Below are positions 6,881-15,993 of a stretch of 16,874 bases of DNA, piece after piece. Under the pieces are notes generated by a model. The model did no database searches and was not told the origin of the DNA. It was given only the letters and a program-made list of their open reading frames with translations. The position numbers were made by a program, and so were the translations under genes. The DNA is from Anaerolineae bacterium (lineage in GTDB: Bacteria > Chloroflexota > Anaerolineae > 4572-78 > J111). The stretch's first letter is position 1. Each line of letters starts with the position of its first letter. The stretch is from positions 1 to 16,874 of the forward strand of contig JAHDWA010000129.1 of assembly GCA_023382535.1 (NCBI GenBank), given 5' to 3'.

Positions 6881-6912
6881 AGCCAGTCCTTTCTTGGGGC
6901 TGGCTTTTTTTA
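6881..6912 (+). terminator. Strong intrinsic terminator before the lipase gene
   Basis: A 9-bp stem with one G-U pair (AGCCAGTCC 6881-6889 with GGGCTGGCT 6897-6905), loop TTTCTTG, then a run of seven T. It ends ~40 bp before the lipase start codon and has no large gene upstream. It therefore terminates either a small or non-coding transcript or the lipase leader itself. Confidence 0.85.
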
Positions 6913-6952
6913 TTACTATCGGGGTGGAGTCAATATCAGGAGGGGAGCCACA

Positions 6953-7505
6953 ATGAACACGCACTTCTTATCATTAGGAGGGCCTGCTATGTCTAGACGA
7001 ATACGCAAAATTGTTGTTTCATTGCTCAGCGTTTTGGTTCTATTGTCGGTGGGGTATGCTGGAGCGAAGACCCCAGACACTTCCACGATACGTAGCAAAG
7101 TGATGTTTAGTCCTAATTTGGCGTTTGCTGTTCCTCTTTCGAACGATTTTTCGCATCGATACGTTGTGTTTCTGGATGGTATCCGTAGTGAGTCTTCAGC
7201 AGATGACTCTCCTCTTAACGGAGATTTTGATTTTATCCAAGATCAATTAAAAGATATGTTGGGAATCGATAATGACCACTTTATCTATTTCAGCTACAGC
7301 GCTGCATCAGATCGTGTGGTGCCGGTATATTGTCTTGGTTGGGGGTTAGAGGCTTGTTCAGATAGTCGTGATCTAACTTCGCTAAACCTTTCACCGATAT
7401 ACGATGTCGAGGACACTCAACTATCGATAGATAGGCAAACGCCTGTACTCACATGGTTAATAAATCAAATCTTGAAGCAAGATCCATCCGCCAAAATTGA
7501 CTTAG
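6953..7505 (+). pseudogene. Secreted multidomain lipase-like protein, N-terminal part (interrupted by IS)
   Basis: This is the 5' part of a gene split by the element at 7506-8885. Two starts are possible: the ATG at 6953 behind AGGAGGGG, and the ATG at 6989 behind TAGGAGGG. The second gives a textbook signal peptide (MSRRIRKIVVSLLSVLVLLS then VGYAGAK). The mature part begins an alpha/beta hydrolase fold (HRYVVFLDGIRSE, a long cap-like insertion, then TPVLTWLINQILKQDPSAKIDL). In the disrupted gene, reading continues into the element for five codons (GSVKK) and stops at 7522. Joining AKIDL to VGFSLGG across the element recreates the nucleophile elbow in frame, so the lipase is inactivated just before its catalytic Ser. 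Confidence 0.85.
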
Positions 7506-7531
7506 GATCTGTAAAGAAATAACTTCAGCAA

Positions 7532-8796
7532 TTAGTTGTCATAATTATTTGGATGTGGGTAGATCGTATAATTCCAATTAGGAAAACGGCGATGAGAACG
7601 GATATGGACTTGGGCCAACTCTTCTTCGGAAATAGTAATGCCCGTCTTATAAACAGTTGTGTCCAACTCTGCTTGACAACTAAAGCCAGTCGTCGAGGTC
7701 GTGGTCCGAATGTAGTTGAGCATCGTCTCATAACTGTCCAAGGGATGACCCGCCCAGTTACCACTAATCAGGTTGAACATACGATGCTCGACCAAGTTCC
7801 ATTTAGAGGCTCCGGTCGGATAATGGTTGACCGTGATAATCAAGCCAAACTCATTGGCCAACTGCTGCAACTTGAGCCGCCACAAGCGTGGTCGGTTGCC
7901 GTTCGAGCCACCGCCGTCAGCTTGGATCAACAAGTGTGTTTTACCCGGATAAAGGCTTTGGCCCAATTTCAGCCACCACAAGCGGATCGCCGTCACGGCA
8001 AACTCAGGGGTATCATGCGAGGTCCCCACGACCACGTAGCCCTGGTTGTGGCCAATGTCATAAATGCCGTAAGGAATAGCTTTGCCTTGAGCCAAACTCA
8101 GAAAGTCATAGATATTGACCTCGCGCCGCTGTTGCCGCCACTCGGTCCCAGTCTGCTTAAAGTTGCCAATCAACTCACTCCTTTTGGCATCGACGCTAAT
8201 CACCGGCCACTGCCGTCGCAGATAAGCCTGCCGCCAGCGGACAATGTAACGAAACTGCTTATCCCGATACGGCGATTGCTTGCCCGCCACCCGTTTATGA
8301 TTGACCCGCAACGAATAGTCACGGCTTTGCAGCAAGCGACTAATCGTCGGCAGGCTGACCGAATACTCGGCGGTCAACGCCTTTTGAATTTTGCGCAACG
8401 ACTTGTGCGTCCATTTCAAGCCCGAGATTGGGTCGCCCGCTGTTTCATCAACCAGCAGACCTTCCAAAGCACTCAGCAATCCGGGAGCTTTTTTTCAGTC
8501 AAGGGGCGACCGGCCCCCTTGTGCCGCACTCGGTCACTGAAATCACTCACCACAATTTCTTGTTGGCCACGGCGAATGGTGTTCCGGTCCAGTCCGGTTA
8601 TCTCGGCCATCAGCGTGACCCCGCCGCGACCCTGTTGCCGGGCCAGCAAGCCAACAAATTGGCGCCGGTCTTTCTCGTTGAGCAACGCGGTCAGTTGGTT
8701 AATTTGCTGATGTAACTGGGCGATGGCACTGGCTGGCTGCTCGACACACTTGGCACATTGACAGATATGGGGCTTCCGGCATCCCTGGTCAGTCAT
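7532..8796 (-). CDS. ISAzo13-family DDE transposase, made by -1 frameshift
   Basis: ORF A runs from the ATG at 8796 (AGGAGAAAG directly upstream) to a TGA at 8473. ORF B continues in the -1 frame to 7532. Shifting at A AAA AAG (8494-8488) gives a 421-residue protein. ORF A holds a CQCAKC cluster and an HTH-like segment (LMAEITGLDRNTIRRG). ORF B holds the catalytic domain, with D203 in ISVDAKRSELIGNF, D294 in IQADGGGSNGNRPRLW and E337 in NLVEHRMFNLIS, plus the family signatures VNIYDF, KAIPYGIYD and FPNWNYTIYP. It cuts and joins the element's terminal inverted repeats. A longer TTG start at 8859 is less likely, as it would lie inside the inverted repeat. Without frameshifting, only the N-terminal DNA-binding part would be made, which could act as an inhibitor (inference). 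Confidence 0.9.
8488..8494 (-). other. Programmed -1 frameshift site A AAA AAG
   Basis: On the minus strand the transposase zero frame reads GAA AAA AAG CTC. The canonical X XXY YYZ heptamer lies exactly in phase, and the downstream ORF is in the -1 frame. A 7-bp hairpin (CAAGGGG/CCCCTTG, 8500-8521) ends 4 nt before the seven-A run; its GC-rich arm may also act as a stimulatory Shine-Dalgarno-like element. Confidence 0.7.
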
Positions 8797-8885
8797 CTTT
8801 CTCCTGGTGTGCCCTCCATTCTTTGGAGAGTTCTCGGGATTAAGTATACACCTTATCAATTGCTGAAGTTATTTCTTTACAACTC

Positions 8886-11800
8886 CTTAGTAGGTTTCAG
8901 TCTTGGCGGTATTGTGGCTTCGCGTTGGGCCTCGCAGGTTGATAGTTCGTCCGAACTCCGCAATCATATCCATTCGATTGTACTAATTGAGAGTCCGGTG
9001 GGTGGGATTCCATTGGCGGGACCGATTATAGATGGCTGTGGTCTATTGGAATTCGCATGTAAGGCTTGGAGTGGTATCTTGGATTACTTGTTTGGAGAAA
9101 TTGTCCTTAGCGAGCTACGACTGCCTCCACACCCTGACAGTATTATTGACTCCTTGCCTCAGGCCGCCCGGAATTTCCCTGTCACATCAATCCAGTCTAC
9201 AGGTGATTATCTCGTCAACCGTGTGACTTTCCCACTTTGCCTCAACCTTGCTTGTACCGATAGTGACAACGTACTAGTCGGCAACGGAAGCCAACTTTGG
9301 CCGTCACACACACTTCACAATAGTGTGCAACTAAGCGATCGAGGACTCGCTACTGACCCAGTGTCACATTTGGCTGCCATAGGACTACTCTGGGAGAATC
9401 ATACGACTCCTTTGACACACACACAAACAGCCAAGTGGGTGATTGAGGCAGTACAGGCAAATGGCGAGAATAATACTCTAAATCCACCAAGCTTATTAAC
9501 TCCAGCCAATGGAAGCATAACCTCATTGCGCCCAACTTTTGATTGGATAGATGTATCAACTGCTGATGGCTACCGTATTGAAATTTCACAAAATGCGAAT
9601 TTCTCTCCTGTTGAGATACAAGGAGAACCTACCCAATCGTCATTTGCGCTTACCAGGGATCTCCAGGTTGGTAAAACTTACTATTGGCGCGTATTTGCTA
9701 AACGTGGAAGTGATAAGAGTAGCCCGTCTGCTACATGGAGTTTTTCCGTTCAACCACAACCACCGCCAACAAAGTGTAATATTAATCCCAACGAGCCCGG
9801 CGTCATCCTCTACTCCGAAAAAAATTACAACGAACAACATCCCAATGGCCGCTGTTCCCTCCTCACCGTAAGTCACCCTAATCTGGGCGATTTGAAGGTG
9901 GGTAACGATGCAGTCTCGTCAATTCGGATTAATGGCGACTATCGAGTCAATCTTTACGAAGATATAAATTATGGCGGTCGGCGTGAGGAGGTTAACGAGA
10001 GCGACCCCGATCTAGATAAGCGTACCCTGGGCGAGCAATACTCGTCAGTAACCATCGAAAAACGCGAAACCAGCAAAGAGTGTGACGGTAGTCCGATGAA
10101 GGTGGACGGTATCTGTCTCTACACCGAGCCTGATCGTGGTGGGAGTAGTCTTTTTACGACTCAAAGTATTGATAACCTCAAGAACACTATCTTAAAAGGT
10201 CAGGTTCGCTCAGCCGAGACGCGAGGCAACTATAGCGGCGATTTATTTACCGACTCCGGCGCAAATAAGGAGTTCCGAGGTTATGAGCATGATTTGAGAC
10301 AGCTCTCCATTGGTGATCAATTTGTACGCTTGGTGGTCAAGCGGGACGTGGGCTGTAGCGATACTTCGAAACCCGGCTTGTATGTTTATGACGAGTCTAA
10401 TTTTAGGCGTAACTGCGCCTATATTACGGATGATGTAGCCAACCTGGATGATACTCCGGTTGGCAATAACGCTATCAAATCGTGGCGTTTTATACCGCAG
10501 GAAGGACGTATATGCGCGTTCTTCTTTGAAAATAAGAATTTTGTGGAGCGTCACGACCGAACTTGTAAGGACAACTCCAACTTCAATAGCGGATCTCTGG
10601 TTGGGAAGTATGACTCGGTCTCAGTTATATGGATTCCCGAAGCCCCGACTCCCTCGCTACCTGCCGATGGGGCATCAATCAAGGCAGGAGAAGAAGTAAA
10701 TTTGTGCTGGGAACATAATCTGGCTTCCATTGGGTATCGCCCAGTTGAGTATTGGGTATCAATCTTAAAGTTTGATCATGATGTCCCTCAGCAGATAAAA
10801 GTATATTATTGGTTGCAAAATCAAAAATGTGTAAAGACGAAGTTTGATGAACCGGGCAATTACGGCTGGCAAGTACAAGCCAGACAAATCAAGGGAGGTT
10901 TTCTTGAAAATCCTTATCGTAGTAACTTGTCCACTGTGCATAGGCTCACTGTGGAAGACAACTCGGTTCCTCCGGTGGATAACCAGCAAGCCTTAATCAA
11001 TCAAGCCCGCGGACATCTGGCTAGTGAACTTGGCATATCAGTTGACGAGGTAGAATTTGTGTCAATCGAGTCGGTTGAATGGCCGGATACCAGTTATGGC
11101 TGTCCAGAGCCAGGGAAGGTTTACCCATTTATTATAATACCCGGCTATATCATCACACTGCAGGTAAATGGCACAACATATAAGTATCACACAGGTACTA
11201 CGCTGAGTGAACCGATTATCCGATGTGATTCACCGCCGCCACCTTCGCCAAATGGCGTAATTCATCTTGAGTTTTCAGGTCCAGCCTCTGTGACAAGCGG
11301 CCAGACTTTTCCCGTAATAGTACAAGCGCGGGGAGTAGCAGGTGCAGGTCTGTATGGGGCACAACTAGACATCAATTATGATCCGACAAAGGTTTCAGCT
11401 AGTAACCTGCAAGTTAACTCCGATTTCACTTTCGCCCCACGCCACAATGCGGACAATACCACCGGCAAAATCGAATTGGTGGTTAGTCGCCAAGGAAACG
11501 CGCCAGGATTAACCGGCGATGTCACCCTTTTAACCTTTGATCTAACGGCTGCTCCCAATGCTTCGGGCGATATAACTTTGACTTTTAACGACGTCAAAGC
11601 TGGCGACCGCACGGCTGCCGCTTTTGAGGTGATCAATCAAAGTTACACGGTCTCGATTGAAGGAGGTACGCCTGAGCCTACGGTTGAACCAACAACTGAG
11701 CCAACGGTTGAACCAACTGTTGAGCCGACCGTTGAACCGACGACGGAGCCAACGGCTGAACCGACTGTTGAGCCGACCGTTGAACCAGTTACAGCCACCG

Positions 11801-12228
11801 TCTCTGGACAAGTGACGTTGCACGGGCGTAATGCTAACTGGTCAGGAGCAACTGTCACTGTTGATGACAGTGGTCAAAGCGCAACTACCGATGCAACCGG
11901 TAACTTTAATATTACTGACGTGACGGTAGGCAGCCACACCTCTATCACTGCCGATGCGTTGGGATATTTACCTGCCGTTTGTAATGCGCCCATTATCACT
12001 GCGTCCGAAACCACCCTGACCACAGTTAACCTTCTGAGCGGCGATCTCAACGACGATGGGATGGTGGATATTACCGATGCGACCACAATCGGCATCAGTT
12101 TCCGCTTGACCGACTCAAATTTACCTGCCGACATAACCAAGAATGGTATTGTAGATATCTTCGACATCATTTTGCTCAGCGTAAACTTTGGACAAGGCCC
12201 CCAAGTGTGGGATTGCTCGGGTGGGTAA
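8886..12228 (+). pseudogene. Multidomain lipase-like protein, C-terminal part (catalytic Ser to dockerin)
   Basis: This is the 3' part of the gene starting at 6953; the undisrupted product would have 1296 residues. Using that numbering: the nucleophile elbow VGFSLGG at 185-191, and HSIVLIESPVGGIPLAG and DSDNVLVG downstream as likely strand and acid regions. An Fn3-like domain follows (~381-475), then three beta/gamma-crystallin-like units (~488-769; GVILYSEKNYNE, GICLYTEPDRGG, GLYVYDESNFRR). After these come an Ig-like domain (~771-873), a domain with ARGHLASELGISVDEVEFVS (~882-963) and a cohesin-like domain (~975-1108). A PT/E-rich linker (~1112-1150), a carboxypeptidase-regulatory-like domain (~1153-1230) and a dockerin with two calcium-loop repeats (GDLNDDGMVDITDAT; DITKNGIVDIFDI) complete the protein. 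An ORF from 8758 inside the IS reads into this part, so a hybrid protein is possible. Confidence 0.85.
11671..11787 (+). repeat. 12-bp coding repeats of the PT/E linker
   Basis: About nine imperfect 12-bp units encode (V/T/A)EPT tetrapeptides, such as GAACCAACTGTT and GAGCCGACCGTT. This is a flexible, probably exposed linker between the cohesin-like and carboxypeptidase-regulatory-like domains. Silent differences between units show that it has drifted since expansion. Confidence 0.9.
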
Positions 12229-12309
12229 TACTCGATAATTAAAAGTTGCCCCACAAAAAAGCTCCTGGACTTTGGCTCTTTGGGGAAAGTCTGAGGGGAC
12301 AAAACAACG

Positions 12310-12334
12310 AAAAGGGTGCCAAAAGCGCCCTTTT
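12310..12334 (+). terminator. Terminator-like hairpin after the lipase gene
   Basis: AAAAGGGTGC (12310-12319) and GCGCCCTTTT (12325-12334) form a 10-bp stem with one G-U pair and loop CAAAA. The 3' arm supplies the T-run, followed by GG. It lies 82 bp after the lipase stop and can work on both strands. Confidence 0.65.
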
Positions 12335-12337
12335 GGT

Positions 12338-12660
12338 TTAAATTCGCACTGAAGCGGCGACGGAATTAGTTAAACCGGCTAACCAGGTTTCTTTTTGCCA
12401 CCAGTTATCCCCGGTTCCCAGCCAAAGGGGTCGAAATTCAGCGGTTCCCCACACGGCGGCTCTGTAACTGCGCCATAAAGTGTTAAAAGACCAGTGTTTT
12501 GCGCCTGGCCACCAGGAGGCAAGCGTCGGCGGACCGCCACATAAACCCCAGGTGCGATAGCCCACCAAGACCAGGATGGCATAGACCCAGACACTCCATT
12601 GAACCGACACGATCGCCGAGCGAGTATTCCAACACTGCTTTTCGCCCACGCTGGGTTTTA
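12338..12660 (-). pseudogene. C-terminal remnant of a transposase
   Basis: The minus-strand frame ending at 12338 reads VKPSVGEKQCWNTRSAIVS, then VYAILVLVGYRTWGL, FNTLWRSYRAAVWGTAEF and NWWQKETWLAGL. This Trp-rich pattern resembles, from memory, the C-terminal end of DDE transposases found in Chloroflexota genomes. The frame is open to 12790, but residues before about 12660 look unrelated and no catalytic D/D motifs are present. I take it as a 5'-truncated remnant. The family cannot be named with confidence. Confidence 0.5.
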
Positions 12661-12868
12661 CCTCACCTCTAACCATCAATGGACATTCAAGGGGATCACT
12701 TCCATTCTGGTTTTGTTCCCCAACAAAGTAGAGATTCTTTAGATGATTTTTCTTTTTTCCTGGAAATGAAATGGACCAAGACAAAATCATTGCCGCCTTT
12801 TGGGGATAAGCCCGAGTAAATCTACAGTCGATTGGGCGACAAAACTATTACTTCATCGGGGAGAAAAT

Positions 12869-12908
12869 AAGCGGGTTGGCTAACTTTTGCCAGCCCGCTT
12901 GTCTTTTT
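12869..12908. terminator. Strong intrinsic terminator just upstream of the GHKL gene
   Basis: AAGCGGGTTGGC (12869-12880) and GCCAGCCCGCTT (12889-12900) form a 12-bp stem with one G-U pair and loop TAACTTTT, followed by GTCTTTTT. It ends 26 bp before the ATG at 12935. There is too little room for a full promoter after it, so the downstream gene is either read through it or transcribed from a promoter overlapping it. Confidence 0.85.
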
Positions 12909-12934
12909 AAAAATTCTAAAACCGAGGTTTAGGT

Positions 12935-14521
12935 ATGACGAAAGTCCAAACTCAAGCAGAACAACGCAAATTTACCATTGACCCCTCCATTATATACCAC
13001 ATCATCAGCGCCCAGGCTGGCACGCTGGGAAAAGCGCTTCTGGAATGCGTGATGAACTCAATCGATGCAGACGCGACCCGGGTCAATATTACTCTTGAAC
13101 CCGATATGGTTATCATCCAGGACGACGGGCGAGGGTTCCGGAGCCGCCAGGAAATCGAAGAGTGGTTTGAAGTGTTTGGGTTTCCCCATAATAGACGCGG
13201 ATCGAATGGCAATTTGGAAAGAGTGTACGGACAATTCGGAGTCGGGCGGGGACAACTCTGGTCATTCGCCTCTACCCAATGGCGAACAAACGAATTCTTG
13301 ATGGATGTGGACATCAAGACTCGTGGGTTGGTCTACGAACTTCAAACTGACCTGACGCCGGTTCCTGGTCTCACCATCGCCGGCAAATTTTATGAGGTTC
13401 AGGCCCCCTCGGCTCTGGGCGCAACCGAGCGAGAACTGGCCGAATTGGCAGCTTATGCCCAGATTCCGGTGATTGTTAATGGGCGGCAAATCAATAAGCT
13501 GCCCAGTGAACTGAAATGGCCCTATGAAACCAATGAGGCGTGGATACGCCTCAAAGAGTCGGGGGATTTATGGGTTTATAATCTTGGTGTCCTGGTGCGA
13601 AAATATCCTGCCCATCATCTGGGGTCGGGAGGTACAGTTGTTACCAAGCCCAAAGTCGAGCTTCAACTTAATATGGCTCGAAACGATATTCTGGTGGCCA
13701 AATGCCCGGTTTGGAAAAATATCCGGGCCTTTATTCAGTCAAAATCGGACGAGAGAATCGATCAATCTCCTGCGCTGTCCGATGATGAACGCGAACATAT
13801 TGCCCTGCGGATTAAAGCCGGTGAAATGGACATCAGTAAACACCTGGATTTTAAAATTTTTACTACCGTCGCCGGTCGTCATTGTGGTCTAAGGACCTTA
13901 TTTCAGTGTGCGCTGCCTATCACTGTCTCTCCGGAAAATGGCTCTCGTATCGCCGATAAAGTTCATCAGTCAAAAATCGCGTTTGTCCTCAACCGAGCAA
14001 CTCTGGATCGGTTTAATATTGCAATCCCAACTGAACTTCAACAAGTCCTGTTAAATAGCCTGGCATCTCATTCCGACCCATGGGAGCGAAACCGGATAAC
14101 GAACCTGAAAATGGTGGATGATAGGGCATCTCAGCGTCGCGCGCTGCAACTTGGTGAGTCAGACCTGGCTGAAGCCTGGACCGATGGTCATTCGGTAATT
14201 TGTATGGAACGCCGCCAGCTCAAGCACGCTCGGGCAGGGCTGGCCGGTTTTTATCGACTGATGCTCCTCATTGCCCATGAATATCTCCATGATGCTCCCA
14301 CTGCCGGCAGTCACCTGCATGACCAGGAATACTTCGAGAAATTTCATGACTTCTCAATCGACTGTTGGGGGGTGCATGCCGCGGCGGCTCTAGCCTTCAA
14401 AACCTATGTTGAAAAGATTGAGAAAGATGGGGTGCGGCTGAATAAGAAAATCTGGGCGAGCGTTGATGCGCTCTCGATCTTGCTGGGTTCTGTTGACAAT
14501 TCAACGGAACCAAACGAGTGA
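12935..14521 (+). CDS. GHKL (Hsp90-like) ATPase fused to an HExxH metallopeptidase-like domain
   Basis: The 528-residue protein is soluble. Residues 30-155 form a GHKL ATPase: the N box LLECVMNSIDADA (E37, N41, D45), the G1 box IIQDDGRGF (62-68) and the G2 box YGQFGVGRG (98-106). A transducer-like middle follows (~160-280; KYPAHHLGSGG, ELQLNMARNDIL). The C-terminal part (~345-490) ends in LLIAHEYLHD, an HExxH zinc-peptidase motif (H448, E449, H452). SHLHDQEYFEKFHD follows, where H462 fits the H-D-x-x-(F/Y)-F third-ligand pattern of minimal zinc peptidases. The likely model is ATP-driven conformational change gating proteolysis, which is inference. GAGG lies about 9 nt before the ATG. The gene is monocistronic, behind a terminator and next to a transposase remnant, and converges with tyrS. 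The biological role is unknown; a defence or stress function is possible but not shown. Confidence 0.85.
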   Translation: MTKVQTQAEQRKFTIDPSIIYHIISAQAGTLGKALLECVMNSIDADATRVNITLEPDMVIIQDDGRGFRSRQEIEEWFEVFGFPHNRRGSNGNLERVYGQFGVGRGQLWSFASTQWRTNEFLMDVDIKTRGLVYELQTDLTPVPGLTIAGKFYEVQAPSALGATERELAELAAYAQIPVIVNGRQINKLPSELKWPYETNEAWIRLKESGDLWVYNLGVLVRKYPAHHLGSGGTVVTKPKVELQLNMARNDILVAKCPVWKNIRAFIQSKSDERIDQSPALSDDEREHIALRIKAGEMDISKHLDFKIFTTVAGRHCGLRTLFQCALPITVSPENGSRIADKVHQSKIAFVLNRATLDRFNIAIPTELQQVLLNSLASHSDPWERNRITNLKMVDDRASQRRALQLGESDLAEAWTDGHSVICMERRQLKHARAGLAGFYRLMLLIAHEYLHDAPTAGSHLHDQEYFEKFHDFSIDCWGVHAAAALAFKTYVEKIEKDGVRLNKKIWASVDALSILLGSVDNSTEPNE

Positions 14522-14619
14522 ACTAACAAACAGAACCTAGCCATTAGTCATTATCACTTGACCCCCGTGCTGTGGACTGGCACGCCTGACCCTAAATGAC
14601 TTGATACCCTATCCTTCGC

Positions 14620-15834
14620 CTATTCGCTCAATCGCACAAACTGCCGCTTCCCTACTCTTAAAACCTGAGACTGGCCAACCGGCTGCACCATCTGCTCGAC
14701 ATCGCTGACCCGTTCTTCGTCCAGCCGTACGCCTCCCTGCTGGATGAGCCGCCGGGCCTCGCTCTTGCTCCGAACCAACCCCAGTTCCGCCATCAGGTCA
14801 GCCACCTTAACCGGCCCTGCCATCCTGTGACTAGGCAGTTCCGAGGGTAGTTCCCGCTGTTGGAACACGGCCACAAAATGAGCCTCGGCCTGGGCAGCGG
14901 CCGCCGCCCCATGCATCGTTGCCGTGATAGTCCTGGCCAACCGCATCTTGACATCTCTCGGATGCTGCCGCCCGGTCTCTATCTCGACGAAAAGCTGCTC
15001 GATCTCTGGCTGCCCCAGGTCGGTCAGCAGCTTGAAGTAGACCGGCATCGCCTCATCCGGCAGGCTCATCAACTGACCGTACATCTCCTCCGGGGGAGCC
15101 GCAATGGGAATGGCATTGCCCAGGCTCTTGGACATCTTCTGCTGCCCATCTGTCCCTGGCAGCAGCGGGTTAGTCACCATGACCTGAGGTTTCTGGCCCA
15201 GCGCGACTTGCAATTGCCGACCGGCCAGGATATTAAAGGTTTGATCCGTGCCTCCCAACTGGACATCTGTCTGCAAGGCCACGGCGTCATAACCCTGCAT
15301 CACGGCGTAGAGAAACTCGTGGAGGTGGATCGCCTCGCCCTTAGCAAAGCGCCGGGCAAAATTATCTCGCTCCAGAAAACGAGCCACCGTAAAATGCTGG
15401 GTCAACCGGACTGTTTCGGCCAAGGACATCGCCTCGTGCCACTCACTGTTGTAACGAATCTGGGTCTGCTGAGGGTCCAGCAAGCGAAACGCTTGACTGG
15501 TGTAGGTCTTCACATTCGCCCTAATCGCCTCGGGCGATAACTGGGGTCGGGTTTTATCCTTGTCACTGGGATCGCCGATTCGAGCCGTAAAATCGCCGAT
15601 TAGCAAGACAACTTCGTGGCCCAGTGCCTGAAAGCGAGCCAGATTCCGCAGCGGTACCGCATGCCCCAGGTGCAAGTCCGGTGCAGTCGGATCCACCCCC
15701 AGGTAGACCCGCAACGGCCGTCCTTCGGTCAGCCGCTCCCGCAGCTCCACTTCCATCACCCGCCGAGTCTCAGGCTCACCAAAGGCCGTTTTTTTCATAA
15801 GATGTTCCACCTGTTGCTCAATCATCTGTTTCAT
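14620..15834 (-). CDS. tyrS: Tyrosyl-tRNA synthetase
   Basis: The 404-residue class I synthetase activates tyrosine with ATP and charges tRNA-Tyr in the cytoplasm. The Rossmann core begins with RVYLGVDPTAPDLHLGHAVP; the HIGH motif is HLGH (55-58). GDFTARIGDPSDKDKTR, HEFLYAVMQGYDAVALQTDV and LGGTDQTFNILAGR are tyrosine- and tRNA-site segments of the TyrZ-like subgroup. The KMSKS motif is at 233-237. An S4 RNA-binding domain closes the protein (VADLMAELGLVRSKSEARRL onwards). Length is normal for the family. The start is the ATG at 15834 behind AAGGAGG; the TTG three bases upstream is not needed. Expression appears to be set by a long leader with its own promoter, a Tyr-rich leader ORF and a terminator. 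It converges with the GHKL gene, 98 bp apart, with no clear terminator between them. Confidence 0.97.
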   Translation of the reverse strand: MKQMIEQQVEHLMKKTAFGEPETRRVMEVELRERLTEGRPLRVYLGVDPTAPDLHLGHAVPLRNLARFQALGHEVVLLIGDFTARIGDPSDKDKTRPQLSPEAIRANVKTYTSQAFRLLDPQQTQIRYNSEWHEAMSLAETVRLTQHFTVARFLERDNFARRFAKGEAIHLHEFLYAVMQGYDAVALQTDVQLGGTDQTFNILAGRQLQVALGQKPQVMVTNPLLPGTDGQQKMSKSLGNAIPIAAPPEEMYGQLMSLPDEAMPVYFKLLTDLGQPEIEQLFVEIETGRQHPRDVKMRLARTITATMHGAAAAAQAEAHFVAVFQQRELPSELPSHRMAGPVKVADLMAELGLVRSKSEARRLIQQGGVRLDEERVSDVEQMVQPVGQSQVLRVGKRQFVRLSE

Positions 15835-15923
15835 CAAACCTCCTTGTGCCTTAAGTTTTTTCTAGTTTCTTTGGCTGCTCTCGTTCAAATGTAGCTCTAC
15901 AAAGTCCATAAACTCAATTTTGG

Positions 15924-15955
15924 AAAATAAAAAAGGGTAGGCAACTGCCTACCCT
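15924..15955 (-). terminator. Attenuator terminator in the tyrS leader
   Basis: Read on the minus strand: AGGGTAGGCA (15955-15946), loop GT, TGCCTACCCT (15943-15934), then TTTTTATTTT. The stem is perfect over 10 bp. It lies about 160 nt after the predicted transcription start and 90 nt before the tyrS ATG, inside the leader, so it must be bypassed for tyrS to be expressed from this promoter. Confidence 0.9.
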
Positions 15956-15993
15956 CTTGCTTACGCAATGCGCGATGCGCTACTGGTCTCTCT

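Larger units (their letters stand above)
7506..8885 (-). mobile_element. Complete ISAzo13-family insertion sequence, 1380 bp
   Basis: The left inverted repeat at 7506-7533 and the right at 8858-8885 match over 28 bp with two mismatches (GAtcTGTAAAGAAATAACTT on the left, GAgtTGTAAAGAAATAACTT on the right, plus 8 further matching bases). The target duplication CTTAG is at 7501-7505 and 8886-8890. The element carries one transposase gene on the minus strand in two overlapping frames. Perfect ends, an intact duplication and exact restoration of the host reading frame all point to a recent insertion. Confidence 0.93.

Noticed and set aside
7553..8710. Long plus-strand ORF (385 codons) opposite the transposase
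   Set aside because: It is the antisense shadow of the ISAzo13 transposase, whose DDE residues and family motifs are clear on the minus strand.
14566..14584. CGTGC/GCACG hairpin between the GHKL gene and tyrS
   Set aside because: A five-base stem with no T-run on either side; not supported as a terminator.
14860..15540. 226-codon plus-strand ORF opposite tyrS
   Set aside because: It is the complement of a strongly conserved tyrS reading frame.
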